Positions 9,916 to 18,686 of a stretch of DNA of 64,000 bases are shown here, piece after piece. Positions within the stretch are counted from its first letter, which is position 1; each line of letters starts with the position of its first letter. The notes beneath the pieces are model-generated. The model was not told the DNA's origin. It ran no database searches and saw only the letters and a program-made list of their open reading frames with translations. The stretch covers positions 1 to 64,000 of the forward strand of contig NZ_AKKA01000010.1 of the NCBI RefSeq assembly GCF_000282035.1. The letters are read 5' to 3'. The translations under genes and the position numbers were made by a program. The DNA comes from Rhizobium sp. CF122. GTDB taxonomy: Bacteria; Pseudomonadota; Alphaproteobacteria; Rhizobiales; Rhizobiaceae.

Positions 9916-10878
9916 ATGAAAGAAGAGAAGTTTGACGATTTCTCTGCCAACTTCGCGGTATTGAGACGGGAAGTCTGGGATATGAGATACAAGGAGCTCT
10001 TGCAGTCTCTGAAACCCGACTACGCCAAGGTTCGCCGCGACATCGTGTTTGGCTATACCATGCTGGCTGGGACGATTGTGCTGGTTGGCGCCCTTCCGCT
10101 GCTAGGCGTTCCCGCACTGCTGCTGGGTTTTCTGGGTGCTTTGTCGATCGGTTACTGGGTCGCTTATCTGCAACTGTTCATCCACGAGGGCGCGCACTAC
10201 AATCTGGCTCCTGACCGCGCTGAAAGCGATAGACTGTGCGACCAGTATATTTCATGGATGATAGGCACGACCGTCTCGGCCTATCGCAAGGTTCATTTCG
10301 AGCATCACAGAGCGCTTGGATCCGTCGATGACAGCGAATCGACTTATTTTTTTCCTCTGAACCTGGTCTTCTTCGCCAGGGCGTTGTTCGGGTTGCGCGT
10401 CATCGAGGTGCTGCTTGCGCGCAAGGGCATCGTTGAGAAAAAGACGAAAACGAAGGAAAAACTGTCGCTGGCGCCGCTTGTCGCGATTGCCGTGCACGGC
10501 GGCTTTATCGCGATCTCCTTCCTTTTGGGGCTCTGGTGGCTGTCGCTGGGCTGGCTGATCGGCGTTGGTATGATGTTCCCGTTTTTCGGAGCATTGCGCC
10601 AGCTTCTAGAACATCGCGACGAGTCCGCCGGTAAAATGAATGATTACCGCGTGGTTCCCCATGGAGCTGTGACACGCATGTTCGAAGATGGCCCGTTCGG
10701 CTCGACCTTTGGCGGCGCTGGCTTCAACCGACATCTTCTCCACCACTGGGAACCTCAGGTGTCTTACACGAATCTCGCGGAGTTGGAGCGCTTTCTCCTG
10801 ACCACAAAGGCGGGGCCGATAATCGAGCGGCGCAAGACAACATACGCACAAACATTCCTGAAATTGCTCTCGATCTAG
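9916..10878 (+). CDS. fatty acid desaturase-family membrane protein
   Basis: Membrane-bound di-iron desaturase/hydroxylase family, 320 residues from ATG 9916. Three histidine clusters are visible: HEGAH (90-94), HFEHH (127-131) and HLLHH near residue 270, with helices between them. Such enzymes desaturate or hydroxylate acyl chains or modify related lipids using molecular oxygen. Position inside a surface-glycan locus hints at modification of a lipid carrier or an acyl group of the glycan, but that is inference. An AGGAG lies 14 bases before the ATG, a long spacing; a TTG at 9853 is the other in-frame candidate. The next gene starts nine bases after the stop, so the two probably form an operon. 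Confidence 0.8.
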   Translation: MKEEKFDDFSANFAVLRREVWDMRYKELLQSLKPDYAKVRRDIVFGYTMLAGTIVLVGALPLLGVPALLLGFLGALSIGYWVAYLQLFIHEGAHYNLAPDRAESDRLCDQYISWMIGTTVSAYRKVHFEHHRALGSVDDSESTYFFPLNLVFFARALFGLRVIEVLLARKGIVEKKTKTKEKLSLAPLVAIAVHGGFIAISFLLGLWWLSLGWLIGVGMMFPFFGALRQLLEHRDESAGKMNDYRVVPHGAVTRMFEDGPFGSTFGGAGFNRHLLHHWEPQVSYTNLAELERFLLTTKAGPIIERRKTTYAQTFLKLLSI

Positions 10879-10887
10879 GATCGTCAA

Positions 10888-11814
10888 ATGCCGCAATGCC
10901 CGCTTTGCAAAGGAAAACAGACGCGTTTTCACGCACGTGCCAAGGACATCGAGTATTTCACGTCTGATCGGGAGTTTGATTTCCATCATTGCCAGGCGTG
11001 TGATGTCATCTTCATCGACCCGATGCTGAGCCATCGGCTCGGTGAAATATACCCACCCAACTATTATTCCTTCAAAGAGACGAAGAAGAACTTCGTTGTT
11101 GCCACCAAGGAGTGGCTTGATAGGCGCGCGTTGGCCGCGCTGACCCGGAAGATACCTGGAAATAGCCTTTCCGTACTCGATATCGGCGGCGGCACAGGCT
11201 TCCTACTCGATCAGGTCAAATTGGCAGACAGGAGAGTGAAATACACGACTGTCGTTGATATTGACGACGGGGCGAGAAACCTAGCCCTCGGCAAAGGCCA
11301 CGACTTTCATCTGACACGCTTCGAGGACTTTGATCCCGCGGGGAGGTCTTTCGACCTTGTACTGATGCTTAATCTCATCGAGCACGTCGAGGATCCGAGC
11401 GCTATTCTGAAAAAGGCGGCGGGTCTACTCACGCCGCATGGCATCATCTGGGTCAAGACACCGAATTTCGACAGCCTTGATGCGCGGCTTTTTCGAAATC
11501 ATTCCTGGGCGGGTTATCACACGCCGCGACATTTCGTTATCTTCAACCACGAAAGCTTGCAGCGTACGGCAGCGAAGAGCGGATTGGCGATTGCGAGCTT
11601 CGACTATACGCAAGGCGCGCCGTTCTGGAGTATTTCCGTACTCAATGTTCTCCGCGAGTTGGGCTTGGTAAAAGCCTCGGCCAGCCGGCCGTCAATCTAC
11701 CATCCGCTTACGCCACTGCTACAAGCGGCAGGTGCGGCATTCGATTTCGCGAGAAAGCCCCTCGGCGCCAGGCTTTCGCAAATGGTTGCAACGTTGAAGC
11801 GTCAGGACCAATAG
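10888..11814 (+). CDS. class I SAM-dependent methyltransferase with N-terminal zinc-ribbon-like motif
   Basis: 308-residue methyltransferase. The N-terminus has two CxxC pairs (CPLC at 4-7 and CQAC near 34-37) that could bind a metal, a frequent start of Methyltransf_23-type enzymes in polysaccharide loci. The SAM-binding motif I is VLDIGGGTGFL, followed by the acidic VVDIDD strand and the motif VLMLNLIEHVEDP. It is probably co-transcribed with the desaturase-like gene. The acceptor is unknown; a sugar hydroxyl or terminal modification of the glycan would fit its position. Confidence 0.8.
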   Translation: MPQCPLCKGKQTRFHARAKDIEYFTSDREFDFHHCQACDVIFIDPMLSHRLGEIYPPNYYSFKETKKNFVVATKEWLDRRALAALTRKIPGNSLSVLDIGGGTGFLLDQVKLADRRVKYTTVVDIDDGARNLALGKGHDFHLTRFEDFDPAGRSFDLVLMLNLIEHVEDPSAILKKAAGLLTPHGIIWVKTPNFDSLDARLFRNHSWAGYHTPRHFVIFNHESLQRTAAKSGLAIASFDYTQGAPFWSISVLNVLRELGLVKASASRPSIYHPLTPLLQAAGAAFDFARKPLGARLSQMVATLKRQDQ

Positions 11815-11980
11815 AGCCTCAGGCACCAACCGGGGACTTGCCGTTCTGCCGACAGGCGGCTAGGCAGTCGATCGGTGAGTTCGTAGCGGCGACGCGTCAT
11901 AAAGGCTCCCTCATTCGGAAGCCTCGAAGCACGACGGGCGATAAACACCTAAACACCAAGCGATTTTATGAGTTTACACC

Positions 11981-14212
11981 CTAGGGGGAAATGCGCTTGC
12001 TGCCTCGCGGTAACGCACGGATGACGATCAGCATGAACAGAAGAAACCAGAAGATGTGTCCGATCCACGCGAAACGTGTGTATGGCTTGAATTCGAGGCG
12101 AACCTGTGTCACTCCGGCGGAGAGCACAACGCCCTGAAAGACGCCGTTGACAACGACTGTCCTCGCCGGTCGCCAGCCTTGGTCGGTCCTGACGGACGCA
12201 ATCCAGGTGGGATAGAATTTTTGGCTGAGCACCACGAGCGATGGTGCGTTGCCGCTCACTTCGAACTCAACCGTGTCACCCTTGTCTACGGTCTTATGCA
12301 CGTCCTGCAACGGCAAGTTCCTTGGATCTGCGAGGCTGATTTCATTGCCCGTCGAGGCAAACTGGCCGAATAGCTGTAGGCCATATCCCATTCGCGATTT
12401 GACGCTGTAAAGCAGGACACCGGATGTCGTTCCTAGATAGCCGAGATTTCTGTTGACTATGGGGGAAGAGGACAACACAAGCCCGATGTTGCTCATCCAG
12501 AACGCCGTACCCTCATAGTCGGGGGATATGAACGAATTCCACCGCCCATAGGTGAACACATCCCCTCCCAGTTCCTTGATCAGCGTCTGGTAACGCCGCG
12601 GTGACAGACTATCATAGCTGTGTATCGACGGCAGCCCAAGAGCTGCATTAAAGTTCGGTGGCAGCACGGCGAGATCTCCGGACACCACGGCATAGCGCGA
12701 GCCGTCCGGCAGATTTTCTCGTATTTTGCTTGTCAGGGCTGAAGATGTCGCGATGTCCTTCGGATCCTGACTTAAGATCATGGGGTAGGACGTTATCCAC
12801 ATGGACAACAATATAGCCAAAATAATGTATAGCTCATTTGTTTTTCTGAATTGAGCAGCAAATAGAAATAAAACCGCCAACATACAGAGAGAAGACGCCC
12901 ATTTTATATTTAGACCACCATAAATACCGTATGAAACCGCGAAGATAACAAATATACTAGAGCAGGCAGCCGCAGCCAATACTTTCCATCGAAGCCCCTC
13001 GCGATTTCCTAACAGCGAGTCTGCGCCGAAGGCCACGATCGCGATCAGCGGAATCATGATGAGATCAAGCGGATTGTTGCGGGAGAGATTGAATCCAAGA
13101 TGATGGATCCCGAAGGCATATAGCCGAGTGCAAACCGAAAACAGTACGACAACTGAAATTGCTAGCCACCACGGCCATGTTCGTCGAAGCCCGGAAATCA
13201 ATACGAAGATACCGAAGAAAGCCACAACCACCGTGATACTGATTCCGTTATAGGGCCAGGGATATGAAGGAGAAATGGGGTTTCCAAATAGCTCGGGTAC
13301 AATACCGAACACTAACAGCTGCACAAAATCTGACATGCTATTCAGCGGCGGCAAGGCGCTCAGGAAAAACGCTGGATCCGTCGAGACGCGTGCGGAATCG
13401 GCGCGAAGCACAAACAAATCGGCATAGACTGGCAGGACTGAAACCGTGCCGACGACAACGGCGGAAAAGCATGCCGCCATGAAGTGAACGCATTGACGGG
13501 TTTCTGAGCGCGCTTTCTTGGCGGCGAGGTGGAGGCCGTATGCCACAAGCAAGTAGGTGTGAAACATGATGATCTGGGGATAACCCGTCATTAGCAGGCT
13601 ATAGACGATGAACGCCAACGCACCGCAAACCAGGAGATCGATCCTCCTGGCTAGCCGTGTCATTGCCCACAACGCACCTGTCGACCAGCACCACACCGAG
13701 GAAAACATCGGAAACGTTAGCCAATACATGAAATAGGGGGATGCGGCGAAGGTGATGGCCGCAATGAGTGCCGCCATGGGAGAAAGCTGCCACTCGCGGC
13801 ACAACAAAATAAGGAACAAGCCGGATACGAAGCATGTCGATAACGACAGTATGCTAATAAATACCCACGGGTTATTCGTCAGCCTTGAGATGATCCATGA
13901 TGGAAAGTAAGCGGGGCTGAAACCGAAGAGGTGCTGGAGGGGTCTGCCCAGTTCATTCTGATCGGTCCAGTAGGTTAGCCAGCCGGAACGCTTGCTGCTC
14001 ATCTGCGCTAGGATTTCCGGAATGTAGGCCTTGGTAAAATCACCAAATTTTCGATTCTCGATCCGGGGTGAACCGGTCGGGTCGACCGCAGCCAGTTCCA
14101 AAAACTGGCGGTCGGGGGCGACGACTTCGCCGCCGATCCAGAATACGGACGTAAGAATGAGGAAAAGCGCCGCATAGGAGACAACCGCGCTTCTGTAAGA
14201 ATTGACAATCAT
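11981..14212 (-). CDS. YfhO/GT-C-like polytopic membrane protein
   Basis: 743 residues with about twelve hydrophobic segments and a C-terminal soluble domain. The first periplasmic loop (RKFGDFTKAYIPEIL then WTDQNELGRPLQHLFG) resembles YfhO-type and GT-C glycosyltransferases, which use polyprenyl-phosphate sugars outside the membrane; the Asp in GDFTKAY sits where GT-C enzymes carry a catalytic acid. The C-terminal part (about 490-720) contains a beta-rich region often found in YfhO proteins. The start at ATG 14212 follows GGCGGAAG. A GTG at 14278 would overlap the preceding gene by 29 bases. It follows the GtrB-like gene, which could make its donor. Exact activity is unknown. Confidence 0.7.
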   Translation of the reverse strand: MIVNSYRSAVVSYAALFLILTSVFWIGGEVVAPDRQFLELAAVDPTGSPRIENRKFGDFTKAYIPEILAQMSSKRSGWLTYWTDQNELGRPLQHLFGFSPAYFPSWIISRLTNNPWVFISILSLSTCFVSGLFLILLCREWQLSPMAALIAAITFAASPYFMYWLTFPMFSSVWCWSTGALWAMTRLARRIDLLVCGALAFIVYSLLMTGYPQIIMFHTYLLVAYGLHLAAKKARSETRQCVHFMAACFSAVVVGTVSVLPVYADLFVLRADSARVSTDPAFFLSALPPLNSMSDFVQLLVFGIVPELFGNPISPSYPWPYNGISITVVVAFFGIFVLISGLRRTWPWWLAISVVVLFSVCTRLYAFGIHHLGFNLSRNNPLDLIMIPLIAIVAFGADSLLGNREGLRWKVLAAAACSSIFVIFAVSYGIYGGLNIKWASSLCMLAVLFLFAAQFRKTNELYIILAILLSMWITSYPMILSQDPKDIATSSALTSKIRENLPDGSRYAVVSGDLAVLPPNFNAALGLPSIHSYDSLSPRRYQTLIKELGGDVFTYGRWNSFISPDYEGTAFWMSNIGLVLSSSPIVNRNLGYLGTTSGVLLYSVKSRMGYGLQLFGQFASTGNEISLADPRNLPLQDVHKTVDKGDTVEFEVSGNAPSLVVLSQKFYPTWIASVRTDQGWRPARTVVVNGVFQGVVLSAGVTQVRLEFKPYTRFAWIGHIFWFLLFMLIVIRALPRGSKRISP

Positions 14213-14249
14213 GCTAATGCTTCCGCCCAGCCAGCCTCTCAGCCCCGTT

Positions 14250-15239
14250 TCACCGCTGGTCGTTCTCGGATGCCGCACGCTTGCCCATCCTGGTCGCCGG
14301 AAAGGTCGTGTCCCGGACTATAAACTGGGGAACCTTGTTGAGACGCAGGTAGATGCGCCCCACGTACTCGCCCACTACGCCGAGAAAAACCATCTGCATT
14401 CCGCCGATGAACAGGATCGTACAAACGACGGACGCCCAGCCGTGCGGTATATCCGGGTTCAGCATGCGAATCGCCAACACATAGAGCAGCAGCAACAGGC
14501 TGACGACAGCCACGGCAAAGCCTGCGAAAGTAGCGAGTCTCAACGGATAAACCGAGGTTCCCGTTGCCATTTTCAGCCATAGGGAGACCAGTCTCCTCAG
14601 GTTGTAGCTGCTCACGCCCGACAGGCGCTCCTGGTGATATACATCGATCGCGTCGATGGAATTCGTGGTGGATAACAGCAGACCGTCGATGTAAGGATAT
14701 GGACCGTCATAGCCCAGGATCGCTTCCGCGACACCCTTGCTGACCGCCTTGTAGGACGAAAGGTAAAGGCCACGCGGCTTGCGAATGATCCATTGTGCCA
14801 TGAAATCATTGAAGCTGCTGCCCCAGCGCTTCCATGTGGCATGCTTGCGGTCTTGGTAGCGGGTGTAGCAAACATCGTTGCCGGCGCGGATCGATGCCGC
14901 CAGCGGCAGGATGGCGGACGGAGGATGTTGGAGATCCTCGTCCATCACGATAATGATGTCGGCCCTCGCATACGAAAGGCCGGCCATTGTCGCATTGTGC
15001 TGCCCGAAGTTCTTTCTGAGGTTTATGCCCCGCACATATGGAAATTCAACTGCGAGCTCCCTGATGGTCGGCCACGCGTCTGCCTTGCCACAGTCGTTGA
15101 CCAATATGATCTCGTAGTACTCGGCATACTCGGATGGCGCGAGAGTCGACGAGATCTGGGCGGTCAGTTCCCGTATCGTATCCTTCCCGTTATAGACGGG
15201 GACAACGATGGAAAGCCTAATGTCTTCGCTCATGTTCAT
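14250..15239 (-). CDS. GtrB/ArnC-like polyprenyl-phosphate glycosyltransferase (GT2)
   Basis: 329 residues. The GT-A domain begins LSIVVPVYNGKDTIRELT; the nucleotide-sugar/metal motif is VMDEDLQHPP, characteristic of dolichyl-phosphate-mannose-synthase-like GT2 enzymes. Two C-terminal hydrophobic helices (about 233-300) anchor it to the membrane. Enzymes of this class transfer a sugar to undecaprenyl phosphate on the cytoplasmic face, giving a donor for periplasmic GT-C transferases. The start overlaps the stop of the preceding gene as ATGA, and the GT-C-like gene follows 37 bases downstream, so the three are one operon. The sugar is not predictable. Confidence 0.85.
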   Translation of the reverse strand: MNMSEDIRLSIVVPVYNGKDTIRELTAQISSTLAPSEYAEYYEIILVNDCGKADAWPTIRELAVEFPYVRGINLRKNFGQHNATMAGLSYARADIIIVMDEDLQHPPSAILPLAASIRAGNDVCYTRYQDRKHATWKRWGSSFNDFMAQWIIRKPRGLYLSSYKAVSKGVAEAILGYDGPYPYIDGLLLSTTNSIDAIDVYHQERLSGVSSYNLRRLVSLWLKMATGTSVYPLRLATFAGFAVAVVSLLLLLYVLAIRMLNPDIPHGWASVVCTILFIGGMQMVFLGVVGEYVGRIYLRLNKVPQFIVRDTTFPATRMGKRAASENDQR

Positions 15240-16876
15240 TGTTTTCCGCTCGGGGGATAGAGATCCGGTAATCCGGGATAATGTCGCGCAAGTTCGTTCA
15301 TCAACTGCGTCCTCTCTTCAGCCGTGACGGCACGCACGCGGCGATAGAGATAGGCCGTCATGCCTTGGAGCCTGTATTCCGAAACGCGTTCGAACGCTTG
15401 CCCGAAGCCTTTTCCCTCCTTGATCCAGAGACCTGGCACCACGATATTATCTTGCGCACCAGGGGCTTGGTGCGTTTGGTCGGGCGTTGCGGTGACCCCA
15501 AAATCGACGTCGAACAAGTCCAGGGGGAAACCCTGGGCCGCGGCTATGTGCGGTGCTAGGACCATCGCGGGCGTCAATTTTGGTTCCAGCGCGACCAGTA
15601 GCGAATCCGAGAGTTGTTTGCTGGAAGCAAAGACGGCGACCTTGCCCCCGGCTTTCGCATTATTCTCGAGATCGTTAGTAAGCTTCTGGTATTGGTCGAA
15701 ATTTTCGAGATGAAGCGGCCGCATGTTCTCGGATGGTATGAAAAGCGACCAGAATTTGTTGAGCGAGTCTGATGAGGGAGAAACTGCCAGATAGAGAGCC
15801 GCGACCGACGGCACGGCAATGGGAGTCAAGCTGGTACCAAGCTTCTCCGCAAGCCACTGAAAGCCGATGATCAGTAAGGGTGTAAGCCAAAAGAAAATCG
15901 GCAGCGCATGATGAATGCCGAGATACTGGGTCTGTATGAAGAAGAAGAAGGTTCCGACGGCTGCCAGCAAGCAAAACATCGCCTCGAAATTTCGCCGATG
16001 AATTGCGACAATGATACCGACCACGGTAGGTACCCACGTATACACGCTGGCTCGTCTCGCAATGATGAGGATGTGTTCGCTGATCGGCCTTTGGTACGCG
16101 CTGTACAGATCCCCATAGGAGACTGCCGAGATCTTCTTGATGAAAGCAAACTGCAATGACAAGCCAAGAACCGTAGCCGTGCCCCCGGCTACCGCCAGCC
16201 CCAGAACCAGCATCATGATCGATCTCACATCAGCCCCGCTGTAAAGTCTTTTGGCAAGGCCGACAACGAAAGCGGCGACAAAAAAAATCACTATGCTGTA
16301 GGCATACCAACGACGAAGCAGAAATGGCGCATACAATGCGGATCCGATCGCCAGTCCATAGACAACCGGCGATCGCGAGAGAAAATCGGAGGTTATAAGA
16401 AGAAGAGTTGCCGACCCCAGAAAGAAAGTGCCGACGATATCAGGTTCGCCACGAAGGGCAGCTTGCCAGAATTGCGGAAAAGTCAGGCAGACCACAAAAA
16501 TCGCAATCGTCATACTCGCCCTTGCGACGGCAGCGCTAACCGCGGTCGCCGTTAAAGCGGTCGGGATGAGATAAACCAGCACGATCGCCGTTATATAGGA
16601 AGTACGATTGCCCCCGAACAAAAGGTAAAAAGGCAGAAGGGGCAGGACCGCCGACGGATTATAATCGTCGGACTGAATGCTTGCCATCCAGTCCTTGGCA
16701 ACCGCAATTGGCGATTGCGTAAGCTCCCAACCGTAGGATTTGAAAAAGTTCCAGTAGTTCGCATAGTCCCAAGTGTAGGCCGGATGCTCGACCCAGACAT
16801 AGTGGGCGCACAGCGCGATGGCACCGACCACCGAAAGGTTTACCGCGAAGGCCAAGTGTAGTATGCGAACCGGCAT
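15236..16876 (-). CDS. polytopic membrane protein, probable GT-C-type glycosyltransferase
   Basis: 546 residues with about eleven hydrophobic segments and a 150-residue soluble C-terminus. The first loop contains YTWDYANYWNFFKSYG, an Asp placed as in GT-C transferases, and a second loop has DDYNPSAVLPLLP. I do not recognise a named family, so the assignment rests on topology and neighbours. The ATG at 16876 follows AGAGAAGG; longer frames to 16996 would run into the divergent methyltransferase. It heads the minus-strand operon with the GtrB-like and YfhO-like genes and ends in an ATGA overlap with the next gene. Confidence 0.6.
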   Translation of the reverse strand: MPVRILHLAFAVNLSVVGAIALCAHYVWVEHPAYTWDYANYWNFFKSYGWELTQSPIAVAKDWMASIQSDDYNPSAVLPLLPFYLLFGGNRTSYITAIVLVYLIPTALTATAVSAAVARASMTIAIFVVCLTFPQFWQAALRGEPDIVGTFFLGSATLLLITSDFLSRSPVVYGLAIGSALYAPFLLRRWYAYSIVIFFVAAFVVGLAKRLYSGADVRSIMMLVLGLAVAGGTATVLGLSLQFAFIKKISAVSYGDLYSAYQRPISEHILIIARRASVYTWVPTVVGIIVAIHRRNFEAMFCLLAAVGTFFFFIQTQYLGIHHALPIFFWLTPLLIIGFQWLAEKLGTSLTPIAVPSVAALYLAVSPSSDSLNKFWSLFIPSENMRPLHLENFDQYQKLTNDLENNAKAGGKVAVFASSKQLSDSLLVALEPKLTPAMVLAPHIAAAQGFPLDLFDVDFGVTATPDQTHQAPGAQDNIVVPGLWIKEGKGFGQAFERVSEYRLQGMTAYLYRRVRAVTAEERTQLMNELARHYPGLPDLYPPSGKQ

Positions 16877-16938
16877 TGCCTTCTCTTTAGGTTGCGGAGC
16901 CTGCTTCGACAGTGGTACTTGCGCTCTCAAGCTTCTAT

Positions 16939-16945
16939 AGGAGGG
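16939..16945 (+). promoter_or_regulatory. Shine-Dalgarno AGGAGGG that points to a TTG start
   Basis: AGGAGGG lies eight bases before TTG at 16954, the only in-frame initiator with good spacing. The GTG at 16912 lacks a comparable site and overlaps the divergent promoter region. Confidence 0.65.
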
Positions 16946-16953
16946 CCCTGACC

Positions 16954-17652
16954 TTGAGCAACCAAAACAATAGCGAATTTGACGCGTATCGAACAACTTA
17001 TGCCGACACCGTCAACCAGGCGATCTCATTTTCTGGTCTGAAGCTCGACTTTTTCACGAAGGCCAAGGCTGTTCGGCTGGTCTCACTTCTGCGCGAGAAA
17101 GTCGGAAATCCGATGTCCCTGAGTATTCTCGACGTCGGCTGCGGCGTCGGAAGCTATCATCCGCTCCTCAAGGACAGCGTCGGGAAGATCACCGGGATCG
17201 ATCCGTCGTCCGAGTGCATCGAAGAAGGGCGGAAGAATAATCCGAATGTGGATTATGTTGACTACGACGGGACGGCGATGCCATTCGGCGATGGAACATT
17301 CGACGCGTCGTTCGCCATCTGCGTGATGCACCACGTTCCCCCGCAACAATGGAATGAATTCAGCCGCGAAATGGTGCGCGTCACGCGCAAGGGCGGCCTT
17401 GTCGTCATCTTCGAACACAATCCCTACAACCCTTTGACCAAGTGGATCGTCTCCAATTGCCCGTTCGATGAAAATGCGGTCCTCCTCACCAAACGGCAAA
17501 CGGCATCGATTCTCGGCGACGCCGGCCTCAAGAACATCGAAGGTCGATATATATTGACGGTACCGGCCATCGATGGTGTCGCCAGAGTTGTTGACGATAT
17601 GTTTGGCAGCCTGCCCTTCGGCGCCCAATATTACGTCGCAGGTCGCCCGTGA
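16954..17652 (+). CDS. class I SAM-dependent methyltransferase
   Basis: 232 residues from the TTG at 16954. Motif I is ILDVGCGVGSYHPLL, the acidic strand is ITGIDPS, and a Methyltransf_11-like motif (AMPFGDGTFDASFAICVMHHV) follows, then the post-motif region VTRKGGLVVIFEHNP. It is divergent from the GT-C operon and overlaps the gtrA-like gene by four bases (GTGA), so the pair is co-translated. The acceptor is unknown; polyprenyl-linked sugars or the glycan itself fit the context. Confidence 0.82.
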   Translation: MSNQNNSEFDAYRTTYADTVNQAISFSGLKLDFFTKAKAVRLVSLLREKVGNPMSLSILDVGCGVGSYHPLLKDSVGKITGIDPSSECIEEGRKNNPNVDYVDYDGTAMPFGDGTFDASFAICVMHHVPPQQWNEFSREMVRVTRKGGLVVIFEHNPYNPLTKWIVSNCPFDENAVLLTKRQTASILGDAGLKNIEGRYILTVPAIDGVARVVDDMFGSLPFGAQYYVAGRP

Positions 17653-18062
17653 GCGCCACGTCGTTTTCCGACAGAGACACGCTTGTTAGATTCGTGAAAT
17701 TCGTCCTCATCGGCATCGTGAACACATTGGCGTATTTCGTTATCGCAAATCTATTCGTGTACGGTCTCGGGATGGGAAGAAGCATCGCCGCCTTCGCGAC
17801 CTACGCCTTGCTGGTCCCCGTTTCCTTTCTTGCTCATCGCCGGATCACGTTCCGGTCGAAGGGCAGCGCAATGCGGGAATGGGCGAAATTTTGCGTGATG
17901 CAGTTCGTAAGTATCGCAGTGATCGCCGCCGTTAACAGGGAAATGAGCGGTCTTCCGCAGAGCGACAGCTGGGTCGTTTTCGGCATCATCAGCGTTTTGA
18001 TCCCTCTGATCAATTTCGCCGCGATGCAATTATGGGTTTTCGCGGCTCGACATGGCCGGTGA
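17649..18062 (+). CDS. GtrA-family membrane protein
   Basis: 137 residues with four hydrophobic helices in the GtrA/DPMS3 pattern: FVKFVLIGIVNTLAYFVIAN at the N-terminus, then the basic cytoplasmic block AHRRITFRSKG between helices 2 and 3. GtrA proteins are thought to flip undecaprenyl-phosphate-linked sugar to the periplasm. It starts at GTG overlapping the methyltransferase stop. The matching GtrB-like enzyme is on the opposite strand 2.4 kb away, and GT-C-like enzymes lie between, so a complete make-flip-transfer set is present. Confidence 0.85.
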   Translation: MSATSFSDRDTLVRFVKFVLIGIVNTLAYFVIANLFVYGLGMGRSIAAFATYALLVPVSFLAHRRITFRSKGSAMREWAKFCVMQFVSIAVIAAVNREMSGLPQSDSWVVFGIISVLIPLINFAAMQLWVFAARHGR

Positions 18063-18092
18063 TTCAGGCCGATATCATGCCGTTGCAGAGCC

Positions 18093-18119
18093 CAAGTGAG
18101 CCAGCGCCGTCCTCACTTG
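18093..18119. terminator. 8-bp perfect hairpin between convergent operons
   Basis: CAAGTGAG (18093-18100) and CTCACTTG (18112-18119) are exact inverted repeats with an 11-base loop, placed between the ends of the gtrA-like gene and rfbC. There is no T-run on either side, so it may slow or bound transcription from both directions rather than act as a classical terminator. Confidence 0.4.
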
Positions 18120-18127
18120 ATGGCCCT

Positions 18128-18676
18128 TCAGCCAAAGGTCACCGCGTCCGCCAGAAGCGGTTGAGCTCCATCCTTTGCCGATAGGAGCGGATCCTTGACG
18201 CCCTGCCAATCGATACCAATGACCGGGTCATCCCATCGGATACCGCGGTCGCTTTCGGGCGCATAGTAGTTTGTTGTCTTATAGAGAAATTCCGCCTGCT
18301 CGCTGATCGTAACGAACCCATGGGCGAAGCCTTCCGGGATCCAGAATTGTCGCTTGTTTTCGGCTGATAACAAGGCACCAGCCCATTGGCCGAACGTCGG
18401 TGACGAGCGCCTAATATCCACCGCGACATCGAATACGGCACCAAGCGACACACGAACCAACTTCGCCTGGGCATGCGGTTCAAGCTGGTAGTGCAATCCC
18501 CGGAGGACACCTTGCGTGGATCGGCTATGGTTGTCCTGCACAAAGGAAACAGACCGGCCAATCGCCGCTTCGAATTTTCTTTGATTGAAACTTTCGAAGA
18601 AAAATCCACGATCGTCAGAGAATACCGCCGGCTCTATGATTTTCACGTCCGGTATGGTGGTGTCGATGACCTTCAT
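18128..18676 (-). CDS. rfbC: dTDP-4-dehydrorhamnose 3,5-epimerase
   Basis: 182 residues, the standard length for RmlC. It converts dTDP-4-dehydro-6-deoxy-glucose to the L-lyxo form in dTDP-L-rhamnose synthesis. Family landmarks are FSDDRGFFFESFN, the active-site HSRSTQGVLRGLHYQ with the catalytic His, VFDVAVDIRRSSPTFGQW and IPEGFAHGFVT. It is the last gene of the order rfbB-rfbD-rfbA-rfbC and starts ten bases after the rfbA stop. The ATG at 18676 is preceded by GGAGAG-like purines. Confidence 0.97.
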   Translation of the reverse strand: MKVIDTTIPDVKIIEPAVFSDDRGFFFESFNQRKFEAAIGRSVSFVQDNHSRSTQGVLRGLHYQLEPHAQAKLVRVSLGAVFDVAVDIRRSSPTFGQWAGALLSAENKRQFWIPEGFAHGFVTISEQAEFLYKTTNYYAPESDRGIRWDDPVIGIDWQGVKDPLLSAKDGAQPLLADAVTFG

Positions 18677-18686
18677 TGCTCTCCTT

